A DNA stretch of 64,000 nt from Bacteroidales bacterium (GCA_016342685.1 JAEINU010000008.1:1-64000), one strand, 5' to 3'; positions 9,116 to 18,621 are shown, numbered from the stretch's first letter. The notes: a model not told the origin generated them from the sequence alone. Made by a program: numbers and translations.

Positions 9116-10469
9116 ATTTTGTCATTTTTCGGTACATGGTGGTTCTTCCTAATCCAAGCTCTTTTGCTGCCGAACTAATATTAAAGTTGTGTTTCTTTAA
9201 AGCGCGATCGATTGTTTGTTTTTCTACCTCTTCCAAATTTAGATTGTTTCTACTTATAGTAGAGTTTTCTGATATATTTAAAACAAAATCGGATGGATTT
9301 AGAACATGACTATTACTCATAATTACTGTTCTTTCAATAATATGCTGAAGTTCTCTAATATTTCCCGGCCAATTGTATTTTTTTAGTTTTTTAATTGCAT
9401 CTATAGTAATCTTGGTGTCCATCTTATTATACTTCTTTCTATAGATTTCAAGAAAGTGATTGCTTAATAATTGAATATCTTCAAGTCGATCTCTTAAAGG
9501 AGGAATACTAATTTCGACTGTATTAATTCTAAAAAATAAATCTTGTCGAAATTCGTTTCTATCGGTCATTTCCTTAAGAGGCATATTGGTTGCACATAAT
9601 AATCTGATATTAACAGGAATAGATTCATTAGAGCCAACTCTGGTAATTTCTTTATTTTGAATTGCAGTTAACAGTTTGGATTGCAAGGGGAGAGATAAGT
9701 TTCCAATCTCATCTAAAAATAAGGTTCCGTTATTTGCAATTTCAAATCGACCTGCCCGATCTTCTTTTGCATCGGTAAAAGCACCTTTTACATGACCAAA
9801 AAGCTCGGATTCAAAAAGGGTTTCAGGAATGGCTCCTAAATCGACATTAATAAAAAGGTTTTTTGATCGTTCGGAGATTCTATGTATCGCTCGGGCAATT
9901 ACTTCTTTACCTGTTCCATTTTCGCCCAATATAAGAATGTTAGCGTCGGTTTTGGCAACTTTATTTACGATCTCTAAAAGCTCGATCATTTTATCCGATT
10001 CGCCAATTATTTCAGAATAAGATTGATCTATGTGGTTAACTAATACTTCTTGTTTGTTTTTTAACTGAATAATTTCCTGTTTCGATTTACGTAAGTTGTA
10101 TGCTGAAAGGATTGTTGCCAAAAGTTTTTTATTGTCCCAGGGTTTTACAACAAAATCAATCGCACCAATTTTCATAGAATCTATAGCAAGATTAATATCT
10201 CCATAAGCTGTCATCATAACAATAACTGCTTGTGGGTCAATTTTTAAAATAGTTTTTAACCATTCCAATCCTTCCTTACCACTGGTAGCTCCAGTTGTAA
10301 AATTCATGTCGAGCAATACTACATCGAAAATTTTCTTTTCTATATACGGAATAATATCTGTTGGTTCAATTATGGTTTTAATAGAAGAAAATTCTTTCTT
10401 TAAAACCATCTTTGTTGACAATAAAATATCTTTATCATCATCTATAATTAGAATTTTTCCGTCAATCAT
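9105..10469 (-). CDS. NtrC-family sigma-54-dependent response regulator
   Basis: A 454-residue protein with three domains. The receiver (1-125) has acidic residues DDD at 10-12, the phospho-acceptor Asp54 (VLLDMNF) and Lys109. The AAA+ activator domain (about 150-385) has Walker A GENGTGKE (182-189), a GAFTGA-type loop reading GAFTDA (229-234) and the GTLFLDEIGNL Walker B. A Fis-type helix-turn-helix closes the protein (about 420-452; NISSAAKELGLGRTTMYRKM). It acts with the overlapping kinase. The divergent permease gene carries a sigma-54 promoter and two palindromic sites 22 bp apart, so that gene is its most likely target. Confidence 0.95.
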   Translation of the reverse strand: MIDGKILIIDDDKDILLSTKMVLKKEFSSIKTIIEPTDIIPYIEKKIFDVVLLDMNFTTGATSGKEGLEWLKTILKIDPQAVIVMMTAYGDINLAIDSMKIGAIDFVVKPWDNKKLLATILSAYNLRKSKQEIIQLKNKQEVLVNHIDQSYSEIIGESDKMIELLEIVNKVAKTDANILILGENGTGKEVIARAIHRISERSKNLFINVDLGAIPETLFESELFGHVKGAFTDAKEDRAGRFEIANNGTLFLDEIGNLSLPLQSKLLTAIQNKEITRVGSNESIPVNIRLLCATNMPLKEMTDRNEFRQDLFFRINTVEISIPPLRDRLEDIQLLSNHFLEIYRKKYNKMDTKITIDAIKKLKKYNWPGNIRELQHIIERTVIMSNSHVLNPSDFVLNISENSTISRNNLNLEEVEKQTIDRALKKHNFNISSAAKELGLGRTTMYRKMTKYGF

Positions 10470-10519
10470 AATAATTCTATTAATTTAGATGAATAAAAGT
10501 ACTAAAAATAATCATATTG

Positions 10520-10558
10520 TGTTCCGTATTGAAACATTGTGTGTTCCGAATAAGAACA
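10520..10558. promoter_or_regulatory. Two 17-bp palindromic activator sites (UAS) for the NtrC-type regulator
   Basis: Two related sites, TGTTCCGTATTGAAACA (10520-10536) and TGTTCCGAATAAGAACA (10542-10558), follow TGTTC-N7-RAACA. The second is a perfect dyad in its outer five bases. Their centres are 22 bp apart, two helical turns, and lie about 75-100 bp upstream of the sigma-54 promoter, the usual place for enhancer binding by Fis-type activators. A further hairpin, TAAGAAC-N4-GTTCTTA, overlaps the second site (10551-10568). Confidence 0.7.
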
Positions 10559-10623
10559 TAAGTTCTTATGGTAGTATGATTATTATTATGGTAATATTAA
10601 ATGTATGAGTGTTTTATGGATTT

Positions 10624-10639
10624 TGGCACTAGTGTTGAA
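10624..10639 (+). promoter_or_regulatory. Sigma-54 promoter of the permease gene
   Basis: TTGGCAC at 10623-10629, then five bases, then TTGAA at 10635-10639. This is the -24/-12 layout TGGCAC-N5-TTGCW with correct spacing and one mismatch (GA instead of GC at -12). It predicts transcription from about 10650, leaving a 5' leader of roughly 20 bases before the ATG at 10670. Confidence 0.75.
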
Positions 10640-10669
10640 TAAATCAATAAAACCAAAACTAAATTTAAA

Positions 10670-13075
10670 ATGATTAAAAATTATTTAAAAACAGCATATA
10701 GAATACTTTTTAGAAATAAAGTATTCTCATTAATTAACATATTTGGATTATCCTTAGCATTAACCAGTGTATTGGTAATCTTTCTTTTTATATCGCACGA
10801 ATTGAGCTTTGATAAACATCAATCAAATTTTAAGAATATTTATCGAGTTGTAAATACACAAATCAAGAATGGTAAAGAAAGCGTTGCTGAAAATGTACCT
10901 GTACCTTTGGGAACAGCGTTAAAAACAAATTTAACTGGTTATGAAAATGTAACTCAGTTATATTTTAGTCCGGAACAATTAATAAGAATCGAAGAAGATA
11001 GGTTTGAAGAAACGGGTTTTTTATTTATCGATACATGTTTTAATAAGGTTTTTGATGTTGATTTTATTATTGGTGATCCGCAAGATTTGGCAAATCCAAA
11101 TGTTTTGTTTTTAACGGAAGATTTTGCTGTAAAATACTTTGGATCTATTAAAAATGCCGTAAATAAAGAAATCGTATTGCTCGATTCTATAAGTTTTAAT
11201 GTTGCCGGGATTGTTAAAAATCCGGTTAAAGAAACTCATTTGCCTTACAATGTGTTACTATCATGGAGCTCAATAAATCAGGATTATTTCACTTTTGAAT
11301 ATAATGAATGGGGTACTCGAATTTCGGGTTTTAGTACTTATTTAACTTTACAAGAAGGAATCTCAGTAGAAAGAATAGAAGACCTAATTAATGAAATTGA
11401 CAAAGAAAACAATACGAATTGGGAGGAAGATTCTCCAGAACGTGAAACATACCTTCTTCAGCCATTAAAGCAGATTCATTTCGACGAACGATTTGGTTCT
11501 TTTGCAGGAACCTATGTAACAGGAAAACCATTCATTTGGGCTTTTTCGAGTGTTGCATTATTTATTTTAATAATTGCCTTTATTAATTTTACAAATTTGT
11601 CGGTTGTTCAAACCATAAAAAGGGCAAAAGAAGTAGGGATTAGAAAGGTTTTAGGAGCCGATCGTATTTTGTTGATAAAACAGTTCTTGGGCGAAACCTT
11701 TTTGTTACTATTAATAGCCGAGATAATATCCTTAATTTTAACAGAAGTTGTATTAGATAAAATAAACAATATACTTGGAAATAGCATTGAACTTGAGTTA
11801 TATGGTAATTTTTCAATAATATTATTTCTGTTGCTAATATTAGTGTCACTTACATTTTTATCTGGAATATATCCAGCAACCGTTTTATCAAAATACAACC
11901 CAATACGCGCTTTACGATATAATATGAAATTAGGGAAGAAGAAAGTTTTCTCCATGCATAATTTACTTGTTGTATTTCAGTTTCTGATATCGCAAATTTT
12001 AATAGTGAGTGCTGTTGTTATTACTCTTCAAATAAATTATATAAATAATAAGGATTTAGGATTTAAGAAAGATCAGGTTATAATGGTAAAGCTCCCTGAT
12101 GGACATGTGGATAAATCAAATATTTTTAAAGATCTTATTGCTCAAAATCCTAAAATAGAGCATGTCTCTATTGGAATAGGAGCTCCAATGTCGGGGTCAA
12201 ATATTACATCTAGTTTTCAACTAATTGGCGATTTAGAAACAAACTTTTATGCAAATGTAAAAACTGTTGATAATCATTATAAAGATTTATATGAGTTTAA
12301 AATGTTGGCAGGGGAGTGGTATAAAGATCTTAGCGTGAACGATTCTACATTTAATATTGTGGTAAATAATACTTTATTAAAGCAAATAGGAATAACAAAT
12401 CCAAACGAAGCGATCGATCAGTATTTAAAAGTATTTGGCTCAATAAATGCTAGAATTGTTGGTGTAATTGATGATTTTCATTTATATACTTTTCATAGAA
12501 AAATGTCGCCTGTTATTTTTCTTCCGTTGGATATTTATTTTTCGAAAATGCATATTAGTACAAATGAAGAGAATTTAACAACATTAATACCATTTGTTGA
12601 ATCGACATGGGATGAGGTTTTTCCTGATTATATATTTAATTACGAGGTTTTAACAGATGTTATTACAAGCAGATATAAATCGGAAAAAAGAATGTCACAA
12701 TTAATTAAAATTTTCACATTTATTGCAATTCTCATTGCTTGTATGGGACTATTTGGTTTAGTGTCTTTTATGATGGTTCAACGAACCAAAGAGATTGGAA
12801 TAAGAAAAGCTTTGGGAGCTTCCATTTTTACACTTATAAAATTAGTGTCAAAGAAGTTTTTGTACTTGGTAATTGTTTCGTGTCTATTTGCATGGCCAAT
12901 TGCTTATTATATTATGACTAAATGGCTTGAAAACTATGCTTATAAAATTGATCTTAATATATGGGTATTTGTTTTGTCAGGTGCTATATTGCTAATAATA
13001 ACCTTTATAACAATTTTATATCAATCTGTTAAAGTTGCTTTAACTAATCCGGTAGATGTATTAAAATACGAATAA
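10670..13075 (+). CDS. FtsX/MacB-type ABC transporter permease
   Basis: An 801-residue permease of the large Bacteroidota type: helix (about 20-43), MacB periplasmic core domain (about 50-240), three FtsX helices (about 285-410), a second half with a helix near 430, another periplasmic domain (about 465-660) and three final helices. Both FtsX domains show the KRAKEVGIRKVLGA / QRTKEIGIRKALGA coupling motif that contacts the ATPase. No ATPase gene is adjacent, so an ATPase encoded elsewhere must be shared. MacB-type systems are mechanotransmitters that move peptides, lipoproteins or signals across the envelope rather than import solutes. It is read divergently from the two-component pair and has its own sigma-54 promoter. 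Confidence 0.9.
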   Translation: MIKNYLKTAYRILFRNKVFSLINIFGLSLALTSVLVIFLFISHELSFDKHQSNFKNIYRVVNTQIKNGKESVAENVPVPLGTALKTNLTGYENVTQLYFSPEQLIRIEEDRFEETGFLFIDTCFNKVFDVDFIIGDPQDLANPNVLFLTEDFAVKYFGSIKNAVNKEIVLLDSISFNVAGIVKNPVKETHLPYNVLLSWSSINQDYFTFEYNEWGTRISGFSTYLTLQEGISVERIEDLINEIDKENNTNWEEDSPERETYLLQPLKQIHFDERFGSFAGTYVTGKPFIWAFSSVALFILIIAFINFTNLSVVQTIKRAKEVGIRKVLGADRILLIKQFLGETFLLLLIAEIISLILTEVVLDKINNILGNSIELELYGNFSIILFLLLILVSLTFLSGIYPATVLSKYNPIRALRYNMKLGKKKVFSMHNLLVVFQFLISQILIVSAVVITLQINYINNKDLGFKKDQVIMVKLPDGHVDKSNIFKDLIAQNPKIEHVSIGIGAPMSGSNITSSFQLIGDLETNFYANVKTVDNHYKDLYEFKMLAGEWYKDLSVNDSTFNIVVNNTLLKQIGITNPNEAIDQYLKVFGSINARIVGVIDDFHLYTFHRKMSPVIFLPLDIYFSKMHISTNEENLTTLIPFVESTWDEVFPDYIFNYEVLTDVITSRYKSEKRMSQLIKIFTFIAILIACMGLFGLVSFMMVQRTKEIGIRKALGASIFTLIKLVSKKFLYLVIVSCLFAWPIAYYIMTKWLENYAYKIDLNIWVFVLSGAILLIITFITILYQSVKVALTNPVDVLKYE

Positions 13076-13099
13076 GTCAATAAATTTGATTATTCATTA

Positions 13100-13143
13100 A
13101 TAAGTAGATATATTTATATAGCAAACTAAATATATCTACTTAT
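13100..13143. repeat. Perfect 17-bp inverted repeat covering a start codon
   Basis: ATAAGTAGATATATTTA (13100-13116) and its exact complement (13127-13143) flank a 10-base loop. The right arm contains the first two bases of the ATG at 13142-13144. As RNA it would form a strong hairpin hiding the ribosome-binding region and start codon of the next gene. As DNA it is a 44-bp operator-like dyad. No T-run follows, so a simple terminator is unlikely. Confidence 0.75.
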
Positions 13144-13699
13144 GCAAGTTAAAGGCACAGGAATAAAAACTACCAAAGAATTTGTTAAATCTAATTTTCC
13201 TGATGGTTATGACAACTGGATTAAGTCCTTATCCGTTAAATCGAAGAAATTATATTCTGTTAATACGCAATATGCAAGTTGGTTTCCAATTCACGAGGCC
13301 TATATCGAACCTACAGATAAAATTTTGGAGTTATTTTATAATGGAAACCGCAAAGAAGGAGCAGATGCTATTGGAAGGTTTAGTGCAGACTATGCTTTAA
13401 AAGGAATTTACAAAGTTTTCTTATTGGTGGCATCGCCACAGTTTTTAATGAAAAGAGCGACTAAAATAATAACAACTTTTTACGAGCCTTGCGAGATAAG
13501 TATTTCAGAAAAAGAACAAAAATCAATTGTATTAGTAATATCTAAATTCGATGAAATTAATGAGGTTCTTGAGTATAGAATTGGAGCTTGGTGCCAACGA
13601 GCATTGGAACTTGCACATTGCAAGAATGTAAATTATAAGATCCAAAAATCATTAACAAAGAAGGATTTTATTACAGAAATCAATTTTAGTTGGGAATAA
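13142..13699 (+). CDS. Hypothetical cytosolic protein, possibly V4R/heme-NO-binding-like
   Basis: A 185-residue soluble protein without signal peptide or helices long enough to cross a membrane. I do not recognise the family. The pattern of a GRFSADYALKGIYKVF helix, a PQFLMKRA segment, a Cys-containing LELAHCKNV and a final strand FITEINFSW loosely recalls small ligand-binding V4R or HNOB-like domains. This is weak resemblance only. It follows the permease gene by 66 bases and ends 12 bases before the convergent nth gene, with no terminator between. The inverted repeat over its start codon suggests translational control or autoregulation. Confidence 0.7.
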   Translation: MQVKGTGIKTTKEFVKSNFPDGYDNWIKSLSVKSKKLYSVNTQYASWFPIHEAYIEPTDKILELFYNGNRKEGADAIGRFSADYALKGIYKVFLLVASPQFLMKRATKIITTFYEPCEISISEKEQKSIVLVISKFDEINEVLEYRIGAWCQRALELAHCKNVNYKIQKSLTKKDFITEINFSWE

Positions 13700-13711
13700 T
13701 GCTATTATGAA

Positions 13712-14347
13712 TTATTTTGGTGTATAGAATTTACAGAATTCTGCAATTCCGCAGCTTTCACATTTAGGTTTTCTTGCAATACACACATATCTACCATGTA
13801 ATATTAGCCAGTGATGAGCTATAGGAATTAATTCTTCGGGAATATATTTTACCAGTTGTTTTTCAGTTTCTAAAGGGGTTTTAGCATTTGTTGTTAAGCC
13901 AATTCGTTTTGATACTCGGAAAACATGCGTATCGACAGCAAGTGCAGGTTTATCAAAAACAACAGATGCAATAACGTTTGCAGTTTTTCTTCCTACGCCA
14001 GGTAACTTTTGAAGTTCGTTAATGTCATCAGGAATTTGTTCGTTGAAATCTTTGGTTAGCATTTTAGCCATTCCCACAAGGTGTTTTGCTTTGTTATTTG
14101 GGTAGGAGCAACTTTTGATATACGTATAAACTTCATCGCTTGAGGCCTGAGCCATTTCATAAGCAGTTGGGAATCGTTCCAAAAGAGCAGGAGTTAGTAG
14201 GTTTACCCTTTTATCGGTGCATTGAGCACTTAAAATCACAGCTACAAGTAATTCAAATGGAGTATTGTAATCGAGTTCGGTTTCTGCAACAGGGCGTTCC
14301 TTTTTGAAATATTCAATAACATTATCGAAACGTTCTTTTTTGGTCAT
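13712..14347 (-). CDS. nth: Endonuclease III
   Basis: A 211-residue DNA glycosylase/AP lyase of base excision repair that removes oxidised pyrimidines. The helix-hairpin-helix LPGVGRKTANVI carries catalytic Lys121, and VDTHVFRVSKR carries Asp139. The C-terminal 4Fe-4S cluster is Cys189-X6-Cys196-X2-Cys199-X5-Cys205. Length and motif order match E. coli Nth. It is convergent with the hypothetical gene on its right-hand end and has a TPR kinase gene ending 65 bases beyond its start. Confidence 0.97.
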   Translation of the reverse strand: MTKKERFDNVIEYFKKERPVAETELDYNTPFELLVAVILSAQCTDKRVNLLTPALLERFPTAYEMAQASSDEVYTYIKSCSYPNNKAKHLVGMAKMLTKDFNEQIPDDINELQKLPGVGRKTANVIASVVFDKPALAVDTHVFRVSKRIGLTTNAKTPLETEKQLVKYIPEELIPIAHHWLILHGRYVCIARKPKCESCGIAEFCKFYTPK

Positions 14348-14412
14348 TATATTAAGAATTAATTGAAATTCAAAAGTAATGAAAAATAGAAACTATATTT
14401 TAATATTGATTA

Positions 14413-16383
14413 TTATAATGGAAGAGAAATGTAAAAAGTACTTCCTTTATTTGGTTCAGAATCAACCGATATTTTCCCATGCAAAAGTTGAATTAGTTTA
14501 CTTACAATAGTTAATCCTAATCCTGTTCCTCCCACTTTAATATTTATATTTTCATCAGCTTGCCTAAAAGGAGAAAAAATAATGTCTATTTTTTCTTTTG
14601 GAATACCTATCCCAGTATCTTTAACAGAAATAACAATATTTTTCTTTTGGATTTTATATCCAATACTTACAGAGCCTTTCTCGGTGTAAAGAATGGCATT
14701 TTTAACTAGATGAATAAGAATTTTTAAAATAATAGTTTTGTCGGTGTGTAAAATTATTTCTTCGTTAATATGACATATTATATCTAACTCATCTTTGTGT
14801 TTAAATGTTAAATTTAATTTGGCCTCTTTAACAACTTCATCAAGTATTGGAGTTAATTTAAATTTTGATTTTCGAATATTGTATTGATTTGTTGTGAGAT
14901 GAGCAATGTCTACCAGATTGTCTATTGTAGAAATCAAATCGTTACTATTTTTATGTATGTGATCGTTTATTTGAATTAACTCAGATTTCTTTAGTTGATT
15001 CGAAAGAATCATTTCTGAAAAACCAATAATTCCATTTAATGGAGTTCTAATTTCGTGTGAAATGGTTTGTAAAAACTTGCTTTTTAATTTATCTGATTCT
15101 TCGGCTTTGTTTTTGGATTGCACCAGTTCCTTATTTATTTTTTTAAATTTTATAAGGTATATTAATATAATTAGAACAACTAAAAATGCCAGAGCAACTA
15201 TTACAATTAATAGAATAGTTATTGTTTTTTGTTTTTCTAGCTGAAGAGCTACAAGTTCGTTCTCTTTTTCTTGCTGAATTAACTTTTGTTCAATTGCTTT
15301 AGCTTCATTAATTTTCTGAACATCATATAATACATTGTGTATTTCGAAGAATTTCTCGAAATCAGAGTATGCTTTCTTATAATTTTTTTTCTTAGCGTTT
15401 ATTTCTGCGCTTAACTTATAAGCTTTGCTTAAAGTGCTTCTTGAACTTAGTTCAGTTGCATAATCAATCGTTTTCTTTAAATGGAATTCTGCACTTTCAA
15501 TATCATTTATTAAAAAGTAGTATTTGCTAACACTCATAAGGTTGTTTGTAATACCAATTTTGCTTTTTGATTTACGAAGGTTTTTTAAGCCTTTAACTAA
15601 ATAGAGTCTGGCTGTATCAAGTATTTCCTTTTCTAAATATATTTGTGCAATTACAGTATAGGAATTACCAACATTCTGATAAAGCTTATACTTTTCTTCA
15701 ATTTTAACTCCTTTTGCGAAATATGCTAAGGCACTATCAAGTTTTTCCTGATCAAAAAATAATTTGCCTATATTAGAATATATAACTCCTGCATAAGCTT
15801 CATTACTATCTAGTAAAGCAAATTTAGCCGATTTTTCAAAGTTTTCTCTGGCTAAATTATATTCCATTAAATTCTGATAACTCAATGCTAGAAGATTGTA
15901 CACCGAGTAGTAGTATTTTCTGGTTTTATTATGTTCAATAAGTTTTTTTAGGTTTAAACTGTTTTCGAGGGATTTACTATAATCTCCAGTTAAACGGTAT
16001 AAATTTGAGAGACTCCAATAAAAATCAGCAAGTAAATTATTGTTTTCTTTTGCGTTTCGTGTACCTAACTCATAATAAAAAATTGCTGAGTCGATGGAGT
16101 GTCTATATTTGTATATATCTCCAAGATATTTGTAACTCGAATTAATTCCAAATGTAAAGTTATTTTGTTTCGATAAGTGAAGGGTTTTTTTTGTGAGATT
16201 TAGAATGCTATCTCCCTCAAAGTCTATGTTTGTTTTAATAGTTCCTAAATAGTCACTAATGATTTGAATTTCCTTTGTGATATTTGTTGAATCGTTAATT
16301 TCAAGATTATTACTTTTTAAATTATTAAAAGGGATAATCAAAATGAAAAGTAACAAGAGTACTTTCTTAAATAATCTTAACAT
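14413..16383 (-). CDS. TPR-domain sensor histidine kinase (copy 1)
   Basis: A 656-residue protein: signal peptide (about 1-23), six or so TPR repeats in the periplasm (about 75-350), a coiled coil, one membrane helix (387-411), and a cytosolic HisKA domain with His443 in ISHEIRTPLNGIIGFSEMI. The ATPase domain follows (NAILYTEKG; DTGIGIPKEKIDIIF; GGTGLGLTIVSKL). There is no receiver or DNA-binding domain, so it needs a separate response regulator. I start it at the ATG at 16383 rather than the TTG 12 bases earlier because MLRLFKKVLLLLF is a clean signal peptide start. It is the second of two tandem paralogues, 114 bases after copy 2, and is probably co-transcribed with it. Confidence 0.9.
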   Translation of the reverse strand: MLRLFKKVLLLLFILIIPFNNLKSNNLEINDSTNITKEIQIISDYLGTIKTNIDFEGDSILNLTKKTLHLSKQNNFTFGINSSYKYLGDIYKYRHSIDSAIFYYELGTRNAKENNNLLADFYWSLSNLYRLTGDYSKSLENSLNLKKLIEHNKTRKYYYSVYNLLALSYQNLMEYNLARENFEKSAKFALLDSNEAYAGVIYSNIGKLFFDQEKLDSALAYFAKGVKIEEKYKLYQNVGNSYTVIAQIYLEKEILDTARLYLVKGLKNLRKSKSKIGITNNLMSVSKYYFLINDIESAEFHLKKTIDYATELSSRSTLSKAYKLSAEINAKKKNYKKAYSDFEKFFEIHNVLYDVQKINEAKAIEQKLIQQEKENELVALQLEKQKTITILLIVIVALAFLVVLIILIYLIKFKKINKELVQSKNKAEESDKLKSKFLQTISHEIRTPLNGIIGFSEMILSNQLKKSELIQINDHIHKNSNDLISTIDNLVDIAHLTTNQYNIRKSKFKLTPILDEVVKEAKLNLTFKHKDELDIICHINEEIILHTDKTIILKILIHLVKNAILYTEKGSVSIGYKIQKKNIVISVKDTGIGIPKEKIDIIFSPFRQADENINIKVGGTGLGLTIVSKLIQLLHGKISVDSEPNKGSTFYISLPL

Positions 16384-16497
16384 AATTCTTCTCAATTAAG
16401 TAGGAAAAATAAACCATTGAGAAGTAATATCAAAAATATCACTCAGTTTTTTTATTAAAAGATTAAAGAAAAACAATAAGAAGGTAGAAAAATGAAA

Positions 16498-18516
16498 TTA
16501 TGAATCTGCTTTATTTACATTTGGAATAGCTAACCAAAAAGTACTACCTTTTTTTAAGGTTGATTCTACACCAATTTCTCCGTTTAAGAGCTTAGCTAAG
16601 TGATTTGCAATTGCAAGACCCAAACCATTTCCTCTAGTTAGATTATTTTCGCTGCCTTGTCGAAACGCTGAAAAGATTATTTTAATTTTTTGCTGCTCAA
16701 TACCAATACCTGTGTCTTTTACAAAAAATTTAATTTGAGAATCAATAGTTTCAACTCCAATGCTAATCATTCCATTTTTAGTATGAGCAATTGCATTTGA
16801 GACAAATTGAAATAGGATTTTAGAAATTATGTTTTTATCGGTGTATACCTCAATATTGGAGGTTTCAATAAAATCAAATGTCAGGTGTTTAGCATCTTGA
16901 TAAATTGCTTTTTCTTTTAGAAAGATGTTAAAGTCTTTAATAAAATCAGATATATAAAAATGTTCTTTAAGAATAATATACTGATTTGATGTTAAATGAG
17001 CAATATCTACTATGTTATCAATTGTAGAAAGTAATTCATCACTATTTTTTTGCAAATAGAACTGAATATCTTTTAGTTCCTTTTCTTCAAGATCTTCTTC
17101 TGTTATCATTGCAGAAAAGCCTACTATCCCATTTAGAGGGGTTCTTATTTCGTGCGAAATGTTCTTTAAAAATTGACTTTTAAGTTCGTCAGACTCTTCG
17201 GCTTTGTTGCTTGCTTTTTCAAGTGCTTTGTTTATTTTGCTTAATTGTCTTTTTGATCGAATACTTTGAAAGTAAAGAGAAATAAAAAGAATCATTGCAA
17301 CAATACTAAGTGCAACAATAACTATTAATAAAGAATATTTTGTTTCCTGTTTGTCGAGTTCAATTTGCTTAACTCTCGAATTGTTTTTTTCAACTTTTAA
17401 TTCGTACTCAAATCTTTTTAAATCAGTAAGTTTTTTTAAATCGATTTTACTCTGATATATTTCTAAATACTTTTGCAAGTATATAAGCGAAGAATCATAT
17501 TTTTCAAGATGTTCGTAGGTGTCGGAGATATCCTTATAAATTTCTGCCAAAACTAAATTCTTTCCTCCTTTTACAGCAAGCTCTTCTGATTTTTTTAAAT
17601 GATTAAATGCTTCTTTGTATTGCTTCTTGAAGGAGTGTAATTCTCCAAATGCCTTATAAGTTCTGCTAAAACCAATCATATCATTTGTTTTAGTATTATT
17701 TATTAAGGCTTTATTTAAATAAAACTCGGTACGATCCGGTTGTTCTAATTCCAGATATATTCGGGCTATAGAAACATAAGATCTACCTGCATATGCAATA
17801 TGTCCATATTTTTCCTCTTCAACAACGCCTCGTTCATAATATTCAAGTGCAGTTTTGTATTCTTTCTGTTGAAGATAAAGTGCTCCAATATTTGTTAGGG
17901 TAGTGCCTGCAAAACCAAATTGTTTAACAGAAATAGATTGTTCATACGATTTATTAAAATAATCAAGAGCTGAGTTGAAATCTCCTAAATCTCTGTATAT
18001 TAAAGCTAATACATCGTATAGATAGAATAATCTATTGGTATATTTTAGGTTTGTATAATGATCAATAATTGTTTTTGTGAAATCAAGTCCTTCGTAATAA
18101 TTGCCCGTTTCCCAGAATGTTTCTGCAATAAATTCTCCAAACTTATTTATGTAATGATTGTAATTAAGTTCCTTTCCAAGTTCCCAACCTTTTAAATAAT
18201 ACTTAATAGATGAATCTCCAATCGATCTTAAATCATAAAAATTGCCAATTAAATAATTGGTTTCCGCAATTCCTTTTTTATAATTTAATTCTTCCGATAA
18301 ATCATTAATGTATACAAGTAATGGGAGTATTGTATCTAGTTGAAGTAATTGGCGATTGTTATACTCAATTACTAAATTATCGATGTATTGTTTTTCTTTC
18401 GCAAGATTAATTGAGTCGGTATTATTCTCGTTAAGATTTGCAGATGCAAATAGGAATAATAATAATAAAAGAACTATAGAATTGAATGGTATATATTTAA
18501 AACGTTTATTTCTCAT
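16498..18516 (-). CDS. TPR-domain sensor histidine kinase (copy 2)
   Basis: A 672-residue paralogue of the gene to its left with the same plan: N-terminal signal sequence (about 10-26), TPR repeats (about 80-350), coiled coil, membrane helix (394-416), HisKA with His455 in ISHEIRTPLNGIVGFSAMI, and HATPase (NAIAHTKNG; DTGIGIEQQKIKIIF; GNGLGLAIANHL). The protein lacks a receiver and an output domain. In this group the TPR part is thought to bind a protein or peptide partner, but here the signal is unknown. It is divergent from the ABC-F gene, and a possible -7 element TAACTTTG for that gene lies at 18576-18583. Confidence 0.9.
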   Translation of the reverse strand: MRNKRFKYIPFNSIVLLLLLFLFASANLNENNTDSINLAKEKQYIDNLVIEYNNRQLLQLDTILPLLVYINDLSEELNYKKGIAETNYLIGNFYDLRSIGDSSIKYYLKGWELGKELNYNHYINKFGEFIAETFWETGNYYEGLDFTKTIIDHYTNLKYTNRLFYLYDVLALIYRDLGDFNSALDYFNKSYEQSISVKQFGFAGTTLTNIGALYLQQKEYKTALEYYERGVVEEEKYGHIAYAGRSYVSIARIYLELEQPDRTEFYLNKALINNTKTNDMIGFSRTYKAFGELHSFKKQYKEAFNHLKKSEELAVKGGKNLVLAEIYKDISDTYEHLEKYDSSLIYLQKYLEIYQSKIDLKKLTDLKRFEYELKVEKNNSRVKQIELDKQETKYSLLIVIVALSIVAMILFISLYFQSIRSKRQLSKINKALEKASNKAEESDELKSQFLKNISHEIRTPLNGIVGFSAMITEEDLEEKELKDIQFYLQKNSDELLSTIDNIVDIAHLTSNQYIILKEHFYISDFIKDFNIFLKEKAIYQDAKHLTFDFIETSNIEVYTDKNIISKILFQFVSNAIAHTKNGMISIGVETIDSQIKFFVKDTGIGIEQQKIKIIFSAFRQGSENNLTRGNGLGLAIANHLAKLLNGEIGVESTLKKGSTFWLAIPNVNKADS

Positions 18517-18621
18517 GAATTTTATAAATAGCTAGCAAAAGTAATGAATTACTAAAATTTATATCTTAATTAGCATAACTTTGTTACGAAAATTTGATTA
18601 ATAAACAGATTCTATATATTA

